Shown: positions 48,760-61,050, counted from the stretch's first letter. The stretch: DNA of 64,000 nt from Pseudocercospora fijiensis CIRAD86 (GCF_000340215.1 NW_006921532.1:5745094-5809093), one strand, 5' to 3'. Notes: generated from the sequence alone by a model not told the origin. Program-made: numbers and translations.

Positions 48760-49568
48760 TCTATATAGTAAGGGTTAAAACCGTAACCTCGCAGGCTAAA
48801 GTTCCTACTATAGGTACTAGAGTCGCTAGGGCTCGGGCTTAGAGGCCCTCCGCTAGTAGCGCCGCCTTAGCTATAGCGGCGTTATCTAGCCTCGGCGTTG
48901 CGTTATACGTTACGCTATAACTAATAAGGCTAGGCTTCGACTAGGTTAGATAGTAGGGCTAATAGAACCTACTCCTACGGGACCTGTTTATACAGACCTG
49001 CCCGCGTAAGGCGTTTAGCTCGTCTAGTGTCTAGCCTGTCTTATACTAAGCTCGAAGGGATACTTTAGCGTAACTAGTCGATCTCGTTACGGATCTCGTC
49101 CCTAAGCTGCTAAGTTTAGATAACCTATTAATTTGCTAGTTGTCTAAACAGCTAGCGTATTTTATTGCGTAAGACGGCTAGGTTAGCGGCGTTTAGGATT
49201 TCGCCGTTAGCGTCTTTAGCGGCCGCGTTAGCGCTAGCGGCGTTCTAGTTCTCGCGTGCCGGGACTTCGCGTAGTACGCCCTCTCGTAGGCGTTAAGGCT
49301 ACGGATTGTCGTAAGCTAGCTGCTTACCGTTGCGCTAGTTTTAGGAGGATAGTCCTACGCTAGCGTTACGTACTCGCTACCGGTCCGCGACTAGGCGTCT
49401 AGCCTCTATGCCTAGGAAAGCGTCGACTAATCTATTACGGCGTTACTAGCGAGGAGGCGGGTTACGCTCTATACTAGGCTCTATATATACTAAGTCTATA
49501 CGCTAGGTGTCCGGGTCTATATCTTAAGATATATTAACTATATTCTTAGCCGATATAGGAGGGAGTAG
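48760..49568 (-). pseudogene. Gypsy D gag, middle fragment (between B2 and B1)
   Basis: About 269 codons of gag on the minus strand sit between two younger insertions. A predicted coiled-coil-like segment (L-R-N-K-I-R-Q-L-F-R-Q-L, then L-R-D-E-I-R-N-E-I-D) lies near 49050-49160. The frame matches the fragments on both sides after removing TSD copies AGTAG (B2) and TCTAT (B1). Confidence 0.8.
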
Positions 49569-49914
49569 TGTTACGGATCTAATTGGTTAGAGTCCTTACA
49601 TAATCTTAGAGCGACGCTAAGACTAGTAGGCTAAGCTATCGCTCTATCTTACTAGGAGCGATAGGAGCGGTCGAGAGCGATAGCGTCGCTTACGTCGCTT
49701 ACGACTATAGACAAGATGTCTCCTTTATATTTAGGAACGCCGGGATACCCTTATAGCTCGAGGCGTTCAACTTATATTACCTACTTACTAATTGGAATTA
49801 CCTTTATACTAATTATTCTGTCTCTGCCTCCCGCTTATATTAGCCTCTCTAAAGAAGCCTCGGCTTATACGTAATAAGAAGTTACCTAACGATCTGTCGC
49901 GAGTAACCGTAATA
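49569..49914 (+). repeat. Gypsy B2 5' LTR (346 bp)
   Basis: Begins TGTTACGGATC and ends CCGTAATA, followed by CTTTAAACGCCC, the internal start shared with B1. Confidence 0.94.
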
Positions 49915-49929
49915 CTTTAAACGCCCTTA

Positions 49930-52900
49930 GGATAAGTGCCTTATTATAAGTCGGAAGGGGAACTCCCGCCCCTAGCGAGATAGGCAGTACTCGACGTACT
50001 ACCTCTAGTACTAGCAATGTACTCGGAACCTATACCGGAAACGATTCTCTTAAGATTAGAAAGCTAGACTTTTATTACGGCGACCGAGACAAATTCGATA
50101 CCTAGATTAGCTAGATAGATATATATTTTATATTCAACTAGGTTTAAGATAACTTAAAGCTAGTCTTCGTAACGACGTTTATACGAGGTAGGGCTTAGTA
50201 TTAGGTTAAACTATTTCTTAGGACCTATCTAGATAGTAACGGGACCGACAATTCGGATAGAATCTTCGCAAGCTACGAAAATCTTAAGCGTACGATAAAG
50301 AAGGTCTTTAGATCTTCTAACGAAGTTGCTACCGTAGTTAGGGTTATCTAACATTTAACTTAGAAGGGGTTATATACCGATTACGCCGCTAAATTTTAGG
50401 AATACGCCTAACTTACGGATTAGGACGATAAAGCTCTTATAATAATATATCGGCGAGGTCTTAAGGATAACGTTAAAGACGAGCTTATACGCGACGGCAG
50501 AAAAATAGATAATATAGGAACATTAGTTAAGGTTACGATCGATCTCGACGATAGGCTCTACGAACGAGCTTTAGAACGACGTTACGATTCTAAGACTTCT
50601 AAAAAAGCTAGTTATACTCTTAGATACGATAATAGACGAAACTATAGTATCTACGATAAACTAAAAGGGAACAACTACTACGGTACGTAACTAATAGAGC
50701 TAGACGCTACCTAGAAGGGTCGAGTAATTAAAGGAAGAAAAGGTAAGAGTTCGCCTAAGAAAGTAGAAAGATTGACTTACTATATATATAGTAAGGAAGG
50801 TTATATAGTACGGAACTGCCGCGGTAAGAATATAGTGCGACGCGAACAGTTTAATATAATATAACGAAAGGACTTAGGTAGAGAAGGCTACCGAATAGTA
50901 GTAGAGCTATACTCTATTAATAACGCGCCGAGGACCTACGCAGAGGTCGTAAAGGAAGAGCTACGACAAATCTGTATAATAGCACGACGATAAGAACCCG
51001 TATATAGAGCCCTTTACTAGAGATTCTATTACGACGACTAATACTAAATTTATTATTCTGCTAAAGTAGAAGTAGGATTCTTCCCTTAGATTAGGCGACT
51101 TATACGAGAAGATACGAAATCCTAGTTAGAAGAAGAAACGATTAATAAATCTTGCTTAGATACCGACGATAAAGAAAACCGAGATCCGGAAGCTTTATTC
51201 CCTCCCGGGGAGGAGTTAGGAGCTATCCTAGAAGTACCGGAGTCCCCTTAGTAAGAGGAGGAATAGCAAGAAGATTTAGAAGGAAGTCTAAATACCGAGG
51301 AAGAAACTACGAATAAAGAAAGTAAAGACGAATTCGGGATTAACGACGATACGATCCTTACGTTTATAATAGATATACCTATAGTAGCGCGAACAATCGC
51401 CTTATATCTAGTACGCAAATACGAGGAAATGTTTCTAAAGGTTAACGGACAACGGAAGGTCGATCCTATCTAATTTAATTATTTCTAGATAAGCTTACGG
51501 GCAAAATTCTAGAATTACCCCCGAATACCTATAGACTATACGTACTATAACTTTATTACGGAGCGAGTACCGATAGGAAGTACGATTACGCCCTACGGAT
51601 ACGTCCTATCCGACGAAAGGACGATTATTACTCAAGATATACGTTAGACGGTCTAGCGATTAAATCAGCAATACCGAAAGGCTATAGTAGCGTAAAGACA
51701 AGATATATATAATAATACCCTTAAGGAAAAATTATATGCCGAAGAAGTACGAACGGCAGGACTACGGATCCGTAACTAGTTAGAACAACGTTAGGCTACT
51801 AATTAGTCGGGAAACGGACTAACTCTCTAGATTAGAGCGTTCTAAGAGAGTTCCTTAATACCGAAAGCGCTTAAGTATTAACAGCAGTCTTCCGTATAAA
51901 AGTTATCGTTAACGGGCACCCGACGAGTATATTAATAGATTCCGGAGCGAGCGGGAACTTTGCCTCCGAATTATTCGTTAAAAGCCGAGGGATCGCAACC
52001 CGAAGCAGAAGAGAAGGAGCGTATAAACTTATAGCAGTAGATAGGTTACCGCTACCTAGTGTAGAACGAGAAACGATACCGTTACTACTAGCTATCTAAT
52101 AGCACTACGAGGAGATTGTCTTAGATATTACTAATATAGCTAGTTATAATATTATATTAGGTATACCTTAGTTGAGAAAGTATAACCTAGTCGTAGACTA
52201 GAGAAAAGGAGTACTTATATTTAAGGAATACGACTGTATAATCGGCATTTAACCTATATAGCGGCAGCGTTCGTAGGTAGATAAGATTAACAAACGCAGG
52301 ACGATTCGTAAGACGTTTACGTCGATAGGAATTACGGAGAACCGTATTCAACCCGGATCGACACTACCGTTAGGTTAGGAGGGTTATAATAATAATTACG
52401 GGAAGGATAGAAGTTATACGCTATCGAAGAATGAAACTAGAATCTCGGACCTAGACATTCCTAAAGAGTATAGTAAGTAGAAGCGACTCTTTAAAGAGGA
52501 GAGAGGTAAGGCAGCCTTACCTAAACACTAACTATAGGATTATAAGATACACTTACAGCCTAGAAAAGAGCCTCTATAGGGACCCTTATACGCAATATCT
52601 AAGAAAGAGCTCAAAACCCTAGACAAGTAGCTAAAAGAGAAATTAGAAAAAGGCTAGATACGGAAGTCGACATCCTCGGCAGCCTTACTAGTAATGTTCG
52701 TTCCGAAAGCCGGATTAGACGAAGGACGGCTAGTAGTCGATTTTAGACGACTCAACGACATTACAATTAAGAATCGGTACCTACTACCGAACATTAAAGA
52801 AATGCAAGACCGATTAACTAGATTAGACTAGTATACGAAGATTGACCTACGCGATGCGTTTTACGCAATACGTATAGCAGCTAGATACGAATAGATAACA

Positions 52901-54973
52901 GCATTCCGAACAAGATACGGGCTTTACGAATTCTTAGTTATACCTATAGGACTTACAAATGCCCTAGCGTTATATTAAGACCTTGTAAACGAAGTCCTCC
53001 GAGACCTTCTAGATATATACGTTATCGTATATATAGACGATATCTTAGTCTATACTAAAGGAGCTCTCGCGGACTATATACGAATAGTGCAGGACGTCTT
53101 TGAACGATTTACTTAAGTAGGATTTAAGACTATACCCAAGAAATACGAATTCTATAAGAAGGAAGTCAAATTCCTAGGATTTATTATTAGCACTATAGGA
53201 ATCAGGATCGATCTAGGAAAAACCAAGTTAATATAGGAATAGCTAACGCCTATATGCGTTAAAGACGTACAATCATTCCTAGGATTAGCTAACTATAACA
53301 GAAAATTCATCGAGGGCTACTCTAAGACAGCGGTACCCCTTACGGAGCTTATAAAGAAAGACAAGTAATAGAACTAGAGCACGAAGGAAGACGAAGCGTT
53401 TAGGCAGCTAAAGAAGCAATGCGTTTCTGCGCTAACGCTACGATTATTCGATAGGAGTAAGGCGGTCTAGATAGAAACAGACGCGTCGGATAGGGCTATA
53501 GGAGCATGCCTTATATAGGAACATAACGGGAAACGACACCCGGTAGCCTATTACTCGAGAAAGATATTACCCGCGGAACAGAACTACGATATCTATAATA
53601 AGGAGCTACTTACAATAGTTGTATTACTATAATACTAGCGAGTATACGCGGAAGGAGCACTAAGTCTTACGATTCTTTCTAATTATAAGAATCTAACTTA
53701 CTTTACTACGACTAAAGTACTAACCCGAAGACAGGCCCGCTAGTCGGAGCTACTAGGGCAGTACAAGTTCGAAATCCGCTATACCCTAGGACGCGAGAAC
53801 GGACGAGCCGACGTACTAAGCCGCCGTAGCGACTATATAGAGGGTTACGAACTAGTACAGCAGCAGATATTAAAAGCAAACTAAGACGGAAGCCTTAGTG
53901 CTAACACAAAAGAATTCAACTATATTATACGAGTTCTTTAGGATATAGAAGAACAGTTCCCAATCGAACATAGGAAATACTAAGTCTAAGGATCCGGTTA
54001 TAGGACATAGCTACGATATGATACTTGTTATAGTCGATAGGCTTACGAAATATGCACACTTTATTCCTGCTAACGAAGCAAGTACGGCAGAGCAACTCGG
54101 ATCCTCGTACTAGATAGACTTGTACGATACCACGGATTTCCAAAGACCTATATTACGGACAGAGATAAGCTCTTTACGTTAAACTACTAGAAGACGCTTA
54201 TAGCGACACTTAGAATTAAGTATAAGCTATCAACGGTATACTATCTATAGACAGACGGCTAAACGGAAGTTAAGAATCAGGCCTTAGAGGTATACTTACG
54301 GCACTACGTCAATTACGTATAAAACAATTAGGCATCGCTATTGCCTATAGTATAACTTATACTAAATAACTAACAATCTGAGACTACGAAAGAGATACTA
54401 TTCTTCGCTAATTTTAGGAAACATCCGCAGCTATTCGGGGAATAGTATTTATAGTATCTATACGCGGATAAAGCGATAGTCGCTTTAGAAGACTTAAAGT
54501 AGGTGTATAAAGAATTGCAAAGGGCAATTGCCGAGTCTTAGGAAAAGATTACGGGACTATATAATGCTAAACGAAAAATAGCACCTTAGCTAAAAAAGGG
54601 GGATAAGGTCTACCTCCTAATAAAGAATCTAAAAACCCGGAGATCGACTAAGAAACTAGACTACGTTAAAGTCGGGCCATTTTTGATTAATGAGCCTAAA
54701 GGACTAGTTAATTACCGACTTAAACTACCGGACGACGCAAAAATCTACCTAGTATTCCATATCTCTATACTAGAACCTGCAGACGCCGAAATACCGTGTT
54801 AAGAAACATTTTACTTCTAACCTAAGGAAGAAAATGAGTTTGAAGTCGAAAAGATCCTAGATTAGCAAGGTTAGAAATACCTTATCAAATAGAAAGGATA
54901 CCTATATTTAGAAAACACTTAGGAACTAAAAGAAAACCTATAGAACTGTTAGCAGATGATCAAAAAATATTAA
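49930..54973 (+). pseudogene. Gypsy B2 gag-pol, integrase partly deleted
   Basis: Plus-strand frame: gag with a degraded knuckle near 50775-50820 (Y-Y-I-Y-x-K-E-G-Y-x4-C from C-x2-C-x4-H-x4-C); protease near 51930-51960 (L-I-D-S-G-A-S-G); RT with Y-I-D-D intact at 53030-53041; RNase H ending near 53820 (G-R-A-D-V-L-S-R-R); integrase cut by a 272-bp deletion at about 53981-53987, which removes the zinc-site cysteines and first catalytic Asp and shifts the frame; then K-L-D-Y-V-K-V-G-P-F near 54655 and a chromodomain near 54840-54960. The first terminal stop TAA (54971-54973) is RIP-made; B1 has CAA there. Confidence 0.9.
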
Positions 54974-54991
54974 AACTAGACAAAAAGGAAA

Positions 54992-55078
54992 TAACTAGTA
55001 TAGGAATTGAACCTACGACCTCTTAGACCCTATCGATTATAGCGCCTTAGAGTTCTTAACGACCTAGGGCAGTATAGC
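54992..55078 (-). tRNA. tRNA-like sequence in B2, antisense to the element
   Basis: Base-for-base the same as 42977-43063 as far as I can read, including the B box, although surrounding sequence differs by RIP mutations. Same caveat: the acceptor stem is poor. Confidence 0.4.
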
Positions 55079-55200
55079 TCGAGGAGCGGGGACTCTAATA
55101 GCATACCTAGTAACTATATCTTTTGTAGCTAAGAATTATACTACTAGACTAACTAGCTAGAAGATAAAATAGATAGGAAACATTGAAAATATATACCTTT

Positions 55201-55787
55201 AGGACACTAGACTCTCGGCACTCCTACTAGGAATTTAGAGGTAGGCTAGGACGTCCTATCTAGACGACTCTAGTTATAAGGCGATATCTATAATCGGCTA
55301 TCTAGGGGAAACGGCTCGTTAGTAGGCAACGAGAATATTATCGGCTCTATAGGCGAAGAGCCTAGCTCTCTTTCGAGCTCCTCCGCCTATTAAATAGAGG
55401 CTTCCTCTACCTTAAGAGCTTATACCTCCCGATCCTCCTTTATACGTAACGACTTGCGTAAGCGACGGACCTTTACGCGGTACTCGAAAAGCTTCCGCGT
55501 AAGGAGGTCCTCCTCCTCTTCGGCCGCTTCGAGATCTTTAGCTATCTTTAGGCGCGCCTTCCGGATTTTTTTATACTCTATACGAGTAACTTGCATATTA
55601 TAGGACTAGCCGTATAGGGCGCACTCGGAGCAGCGACCGGAACGGAGATCGACTTTGTAGGATTTATCGGCCTATTCGTAATAAAAGTAGCGGATCGGCA
55701 TTTCGAGGTAGTCGGTAAGGATATTATTTGCGATATTTTCCTTACGCTAACGAGAAGACAAGTCCTTTAATAACTTTAGTATAGCAA
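55201..55787 (-). pseudogene. B2 antisense ORF with Cys motif and coiled coil
   Basis: Counterpart of the B1 antisense ORF, on the minus strand of a plus-strand element. It keeps the R-C-S-E-C motif near 55630 and the charged helix region. Its presence in both copies shows it belongs to the family and is not a local accident. Confidence 0.65.
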
Positions 55788-55846
55788 AGAAGTTGGAATT
55801 AGAAAGTTCCGGAATAAGGGACTATCCCGCTTAAGGAGGGGGATAG

Positions 55847-56192
55847 TATTACGGATCTAATTAGTTAGAGTCCTTATATAATCTTAGAGCGACGCTAAGA
55901 CTAGTAGGCTAAGCTATCGCTCTATCTTACTAAGAGCGATAGGAGCGGTCGAGAGCGATAGCGTCGCTTACGTCGCTCACGACTATAGATAAGATGTCTC
56001 CTTTATATTTAGGAACGCCGGGATGCTCTTATAGCTCGAGGCGTTCAACTTATATTACCTACTTACTAATTGGAATTACCTTTGTACCAATTATTCTGTC
56101 TCTGCCTCCCGCTTATATTAGCCTCTCTAAAGAAGCCTCGGCTTGCACGTAATAAGAAGTCACCTAACGATCTGTCGCGAGTAACCGTAACA
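55847..56192 (+). repeat. Gypsy B2 3' LTR (346 bp)
   Basis: Begins TATTACGG after the polypurine tract (AGGAGGGGGATAG) and ends CCGTAACA before AGTAG. Confidence 0.94.
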
Positions 56193-57310
56193 AGTAGTAG
56201 CTCTTACTCTTATCGTTAGGGTTCTCGCTACTAAGTACCTTATCGCTAAAGCTTAGGAGCTAGTAAAGAGGACTCTAGACTGCTTAGGGCCGGGAGCTCC
56301 TACTATTCGGGCTTAGGGCTCTATTGCTCCGGAGCTTACTAATCAGGACTCTACTACTCTGTATCCTAGTGCTCGGGCTTAGGACCGTATTGCTTAGAAC
56401 CTTACTATTTAGGACTCTACTACTTAGGGCCGACTGAAACCGGTAAGGACAAATTAGGACTGCTTGTAGATAATAGCTCTAAGGTACTAAGTTCTCGTAG
56501 ACCTAGGGGAAAAACAATTAGTAAGGACCTATAGCGTACGTGCGTAACACATCGCGTACTAGCTGCTAAAATCGTCCGACGGCGACGTAGCTATAGACTA
56601 GTATCCGGACTTGCGGGTACTACTATATCTAGAGAGGGTAGTGCTAGTTCCGGAGTAGGAGCCGCTAAGTCGTTAGGTCCTATCGTATCTAAAAATGCAA
56701 GTTCGTTACGGAGAGCAAGTAGCGTCTTCGCTGCTACCGTAACTAAAGAGCAGTTAACTGCCCAATCCTAAGGGAAACCGAGGGTAGTCCCGCCTCTAGT
56801 GTCCGAGAGTTTTCGTAGTATATATTCTTCTAGGGGCTAATAATGCGTAGTAATTTTCGTAACGACTACTATAAGCGGGTCTCTTTGCTTCTAGTATACT
56901 AACTTAGCGTAACCGGCGTTAGCTAAGAACTCCTTAAAGCAAAAAGCGATATTTAACGAGTAGGCGTCTAAATCGGGGCATACGGAAGCTAGCGTATTTA
57001 TAGAATAAGCGTAGGCTCGATAATCTTACAAAAATATAGGATAAGTATAGAGTTAAGGAACTAGACTAGAGTCGGGAAACTGTTAGGGTGCTTACGGGCT
57101 CTTGCCTCGACTAGTGCCCGCTTCGGCAGGTGCTAGTATAGAGTAAACAAACCTAGATAAGGAAGGCGGGCCGCCTAGTCTAGCAATTAGAGGGCTATAG
57201 GGCGCCGTCGGTATATAGCTACGTATATACGGAAGATAATATACGGAATTTAGAGGACTATCGTAATCGTGTCGGTATCGAGCGTAGGTAGTCGTTATAG
57301 TAGTTGTTAT
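56193..57310 (-). pseudogene. Gypsy D gag, N-terminal fragment
   Basis: The minus-strand frame begins at ATA (57308-57310), probably a RIPed ATG, followed by a Thr/Tyr-rich start. It continues for about 370 codons with a Pro/Gln/Glu-rich end and stops only at TAG/TAA. It breaks at 56193, where B2 is inserted, and resumes at 49563 in the same frame once one AGTAG copy is removed. A plus-strand frame here is also fairly open but less protein-like; I take it as a shadow. Confidence 0.75.
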
Positions 57311-57463
57311 AGTTAGGTAGGTAGGTCGGTGCCGCTAGTACGGGACCTCGCGGTCGCGTTAAGCGGCGGCGGTAGGGTTTTTTACTTTTTTAAGGTGCCC
57401 GTTCGTCTAGTACTCGGATACTGTTTAAACGGGTCTAGATCTAACTAAAGCGAAGCTACTAAT

Positions 57464-57571
57464 TGTTACACGAGGGACAATTAGTAGTTAGGCAATAGTA
57501 TAGTATTAGTAAGAGTATCTACGGTCCTACGGAAGTATATATAGGCCCGGCGTTCCGTATCTACCGTAATA
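57464..57571 (-). repeat. Gypsy D 5' LTR (108 bp)
   Basis: Begins TGTTACACGAGG and ends CCGTAATA, followed by GTAAG (57572-57576), where the helicase gene resumes. Matches 18343-18450. Confidence 0.93.
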
Positions 57572-57576
57572 GTAAG

Positions 57577-59970
57577 GATCCGAAGATATACGATAATATC
57601 GTTGCTAGCAAATACTACTACATCTTCTATAGCCTAGAATAAGCGTCTACTCTAGAATTGCGAGAGGTGTTTAAGAAGATTAGTAATCGCATCGGCCTAG
57701 TTACTATTAATAAGCTATATTTAGTATGTAAGTGGAAGGATTTCCGCGAGGAGTTTGCTTAAATCTATACGCTTCGTAGCCTATTTCGTACTAATACCCT
57801 TTAGCTAGGTGCCTCTACGACTATTTTATAGGAAACCTTAGAGTTTGTGTTAAAGAATAGCGGTTTCCGCAATAATAGCCGCGAGGCATTTAAGACTAAG
57901 GTTATCTGTGCGAGCATTAACCGCATTAATACTACGTACATCTTTAAGACTATCCCGTAAAAGAACCGTAGCGATTTCGACTTGCTATATCTATTACTAA
58001 AGAAGGCTGTTACCGATAGATAGGCTATACCTACGAATATCGATAAGGCGATTGTATTTATTAATAGCCGTAGCAAGGTCGATAAGCTAACTTATATTCT
58101 GCGCTAGTAGCTTGTTTAGATAACAGCAGACTAAGAAGATCCGACTAAGAAGTATGCCTAGAACAATACTAGCTATAATGTATACAAAGTAGTCGCTTTT
58201 TATACTACGCACGTCGCTAATTACGATAAGGAGGTCCGATATAATAAGTTTAAGAAGCCTAGTACTCGGTCGTCGACGCGTATAATAGTTAGCACTCTAG
58301 CAATTGCTATAGGCACTAATATTAGCGATATTAAGTTTGTTATTATATAGCAGCTGCCTATTACTAAGGATATTAATAATGCTATATAACGAGCTAGTCG
58401 TGCTAGTCGCAAGCTCGGCGTAGGACAGCGATTATATACTATCTTCTTCTTCCCTTAGTATATCGATAATACGGTAAAGCGAGTTCTAGATAGTATTAAC
58501 TATGCCTCTGTTGTTAATCGAGACGGTAGACCGGCTAATGCCGACTAGCATAAGCAGCTCGCGTAGGGCGCTATCGTATACTAGCTATATCGACTAAGCG
58601 GCTTACGTAATATAGAGATCCCTAGTAAAGATAATAGAGGCGACTAGGACGAGGATAATAAGGACACTACTATTGTAGTGCCGAGAGGTACGGCCGCTCG
58701 AGAAGCTTAAGAAACAGTAGTAGCTAATGCTGCTAATGCCGCTTCTACTCGTAAGAACTAGTCTAAGAGTAATATAGAAAAGCGCAATAAGATCCCCGAC
58801 ATCTTCTGCCTACTATTTAATAGCTAGTATATAGTAACGCCTCGTTACCTACGCGCTGTACTAAATAAGCGATACTAGGAACACCTCCGTATATAGGATC
58901 CTAAAGAGAGCCTAGATCCGAAGGATTATTGCAATATAGTCTGCAATCGCGATCTTAACTCGGTATTCTAATAGGATATAGAAGCGCCACATCTACTAAA
59001 AGCCCTAGTCGTACTATAGAAGGGTTCTAAGCAGTCCTTCTTACTGCTATACCTATAGAAGTTCTTCGATCGTAAGGCTAATAAAGCTAGCGGCCGGTTT
59101 AATATATACTTCTTTAACCTCCTATCTAATACACTTATCGATAACCGGTATATTTAGGAGCTCTGCAATATAATGCGGCATCTAGCACTTAGCGATACGG
59201 AAGAGGCGTCTACTAGAATAAGTAGATAGGAAGTGCTAGATAGTACGCCTAGGTTTAATACCTAGTATTAGGCTAGCGGCGAAAACCTCCGTAGCAAGCT
59301 AGGCCTTAGTAAGCTCCTTACATATATTAACCGTAACTTTCGTAAGGCTTTCGAGGAGTAGGAGAAGTATTATAAAGAGCGGAAGCGCAAGTAGGCCGAG
59401 CGTAAGCAAGTAGCGGAGGTAGAGACGGATAATAGTACTACTAACGATTAATCCGCTACTTAGCTAGCACTACTAACAGTACAAGAACGCCTCCGCTAAT
59501 TGCGCTAGGACTCTAACAAGTCTCGCGATACTAATATATCGCTAGTAAAGAAGGCCGTTATAGGCAATCGGAAAGCTAAGAAGTCGCAGTCGTAACTAGC
59601 TACTAAGAAGGCGATAGGCAAGCGTATAGGAGATCCTATTTAGGGCAGTACTGCTTCCTTATCTGCTCGCACTCTAACCTAGTAGACCCTACGCCGTTAG
59701 CGGAACGATAAAGATAGTAAATATAGCACTCTAATATCGGTCGCTAAGTCTGCACTTCGTAATACTATAAGTACCCGCCTACGCCGTAGCTGCTCGCTAA
59801 CTATTAAAGCACGAGAGAATCTTGCCTTAGCTAGTAAGGACATTCTACCTAAGAATCTGCTCGAAGAGAGTCTAACTCGGGCTCGTAGGTAGCGATAGGG
59901 CTAGACTATACTATACTTAATAAACTAGGCGGAGGCTAATAAACTAGGCAGGGCAAAAGGCTAGAACTGA
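57577..59970 (+). pseudogene. Helicase gene relic, 3' fragment (DEAD-like and helicase C-terminal domain)
   Basis: About 798 codons in one frame, broken only by TAG/TAA. Near 57720-57850 lies a degenerate motif II region (C-K-W-K-D-F-R-E-E-F, then a G-A-S-T-T-I-L block resembling S-A-T). Near 58035-58400 is a good helicase C domain: A-I-V-F-I-N-S-R-S-K-V-D-K-L, I-I-V-S-T-L-A-I-A-I-G-T-N-I, and a motif VI-like Q-R-A-S-R-A-S-R. The tail is long, basic and Gln/Lys-rich. The gene ends at a TGA (59968-59970), which RIP does not create, so I take it as the real stop. RecQ-like identity is inferred from motif spacing; related helicases are often subtelomeric in fungi. Being RIPed suggests it belonged to a multicopy family. 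Confidence 0.62.
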
Positions 59971-60820
59971 ATGCAGCGTAAGACTATCCTACTGCTATCG
60001 TAGTAGTAGAGTAGATATACTAAGAGAAGACATATTAGGTTGTACGTTCCTTGCCCTTTCGTAAGGAGCCCTATTACTACTATTGCTACTGCTATAAGAT
60101 TGTATACTATAGAGTATCTATCGCCCTCTATACTGCGGTATTAAATCCTTTAATAGTATCCTAGACTGCCCTTTAATCTCGACTAGTTAGTTAATCTCGA
60201 CTAGTTAACTAATCTTTATTAGCCTCTTGCTCTCCTTCTCGTTCCTTAACCTTAATATAAACATTCGTTACTACCTTTGCCTTTCCCCTTACCTTTCCCC
60301 TTGCCTTTCCCCTTACCCTTGCCTTTGCCTCTATATCTATCTTCGTATACTTCTATACAAGTCGATAAATATACTATACTATAGCATACTAGCTCCTAGG
60401 CGGCTATCTAGGCTCTCTAGCAGCATTATATATCTCTGCAATCTCCTACTATATTATACTAGTACTACGCTTCGTACCTAGAATAACCGCAGCTCTTATC
60501 TCTTCGCTAAGGTAGTCGTCTAAGTCTAAGGATAAAGAGTCGTCTCGTAATAAAGATGCTATATAGGCTCGTAATAAGGATGCTATATCGCTATCGCCTT
60601 GTAATGTCGTAGAGACAGAGATGTTACTAGCTCGAGAATAATAATAAGGAAGAGGTCGCGATCTATAAAAGGAAGAAGTCGCGATGCCTATTCCCGCTAA
60701 TCGGGCGCTTTGCTATACTAAAACCGGAGTCTTAGCGGGATCCGAATCCTAGTTCCTTCTAACTCGAGACTGCGAGCTTTTATAATACGATACTGCTAAT
60801 AATAATACAACGCGCTAGCC

Positions 60821-60905
60821 CGCTAGCTAGCTAGTACGAGATACGTCGATTAAGCGCGTTTCTAGTAAAGCGCGCTAGCAAAAGTGTCTAATACGATAAC
60901 GACGG
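60821..60905. repeat. Dispersed repeat copy 1
   Basis: Core begins CTAGCTAGTACGAGATACG and continues for about 39 bases shared by all three copies; flanked by GCGCGCTAGC-like palindromic ends. Shares the following ACGATAACGACGG with copy 3. Confidence 0.75.
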
Positions 60906-60973
60906 TCGCCTTAGATATACCGATGTCCTATCTCGAGAAGTCCTCGCTTACTATACCTTCTAACATTAATACG

Positions 60974-61050
60974 ACGCGCTAGCTAGCTAGCTAGTACGAG
61001 ATACGTCGATTAAGCGCGTTTCTAGCAAAGCGCGCTATAAAGAAGTCGAC
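60974..61050. repeat. Dispersed repeat copy 2
   Basis: Same core as copy 1, with a different right flank (AAGAAGTCGACGG). Confidence 0.75.

Larger units (their letters stand above)
49569..56192 (+). mobile_element. Gypsy B2: second copy of family B, inverted relative to B1, internally deleted
   Basis: LTRs 49569-49914 and 55847-56192 (346 bp), TSD AGTAG at 49564-49568 and 56193-56197. Same gene order as B1 but on the plus strand. It is 274 bp shorter, mostly because of one integrase deletion. It lies 809 bp from B1, the two forming a large inverted repeat. Confidence 0.95.
18343..57571 (-). mobile_element. Gypsy D: very large LTR retrotransposon hosting elements C, B1 and B2
   Basis: Matching 108-bp LTRs at 18343-18450 and 57464-57571 are flanked by TSD GTAAG (18338-18342; 57572-57576). 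With C, B1 and B2 removed, D is about 13.4 kb, unusually long with unusually short LTRs. On the minus strand the order is 5' LTR (right), candidate primer-binding site (TTAGTAGCTTCGC, with TAG from TGG), gag, protease, RT, integrase, a chromodomain-like end, a very long third ORF, polypurine tract (GGACGGGGGTAC on minus, next to 18451) and 3' LTR. Guest insertions lie at 28566-40832, 41862-48759 and 49569-56192, all within gag-pol. Confidence 0.93.

Noticed and set aside
51205..51222. Another GC-cored palindrome (CCTCCCGGGGAGG) in B2
   Set aside because: Arms differ from the Gypsy C/A palindrome and it lies inside gag; B1 has TAGG in the core, so it looks incidental.
57801..58412. Two minus-strand hydrophobic open frames that look like membrane proteins
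   Set aside because: They are opposite the helicase C-terminal domain on the plus strand, where the motifs are clear.
60270..60330. Possible telomeric repeat
   Set aside because: The CCTTTCCCCTTA units are not the CCCTAA repeat usual in filamentous ascomycetes; treated as a minisatellite.
60227..60481. Plus-strand 84-codon frame rich in Leu/Ser/Tyr
   Set aside because: Produced by the pyrimidine-rich CCTTTCCCCTTA minisatellite; no protein signature.
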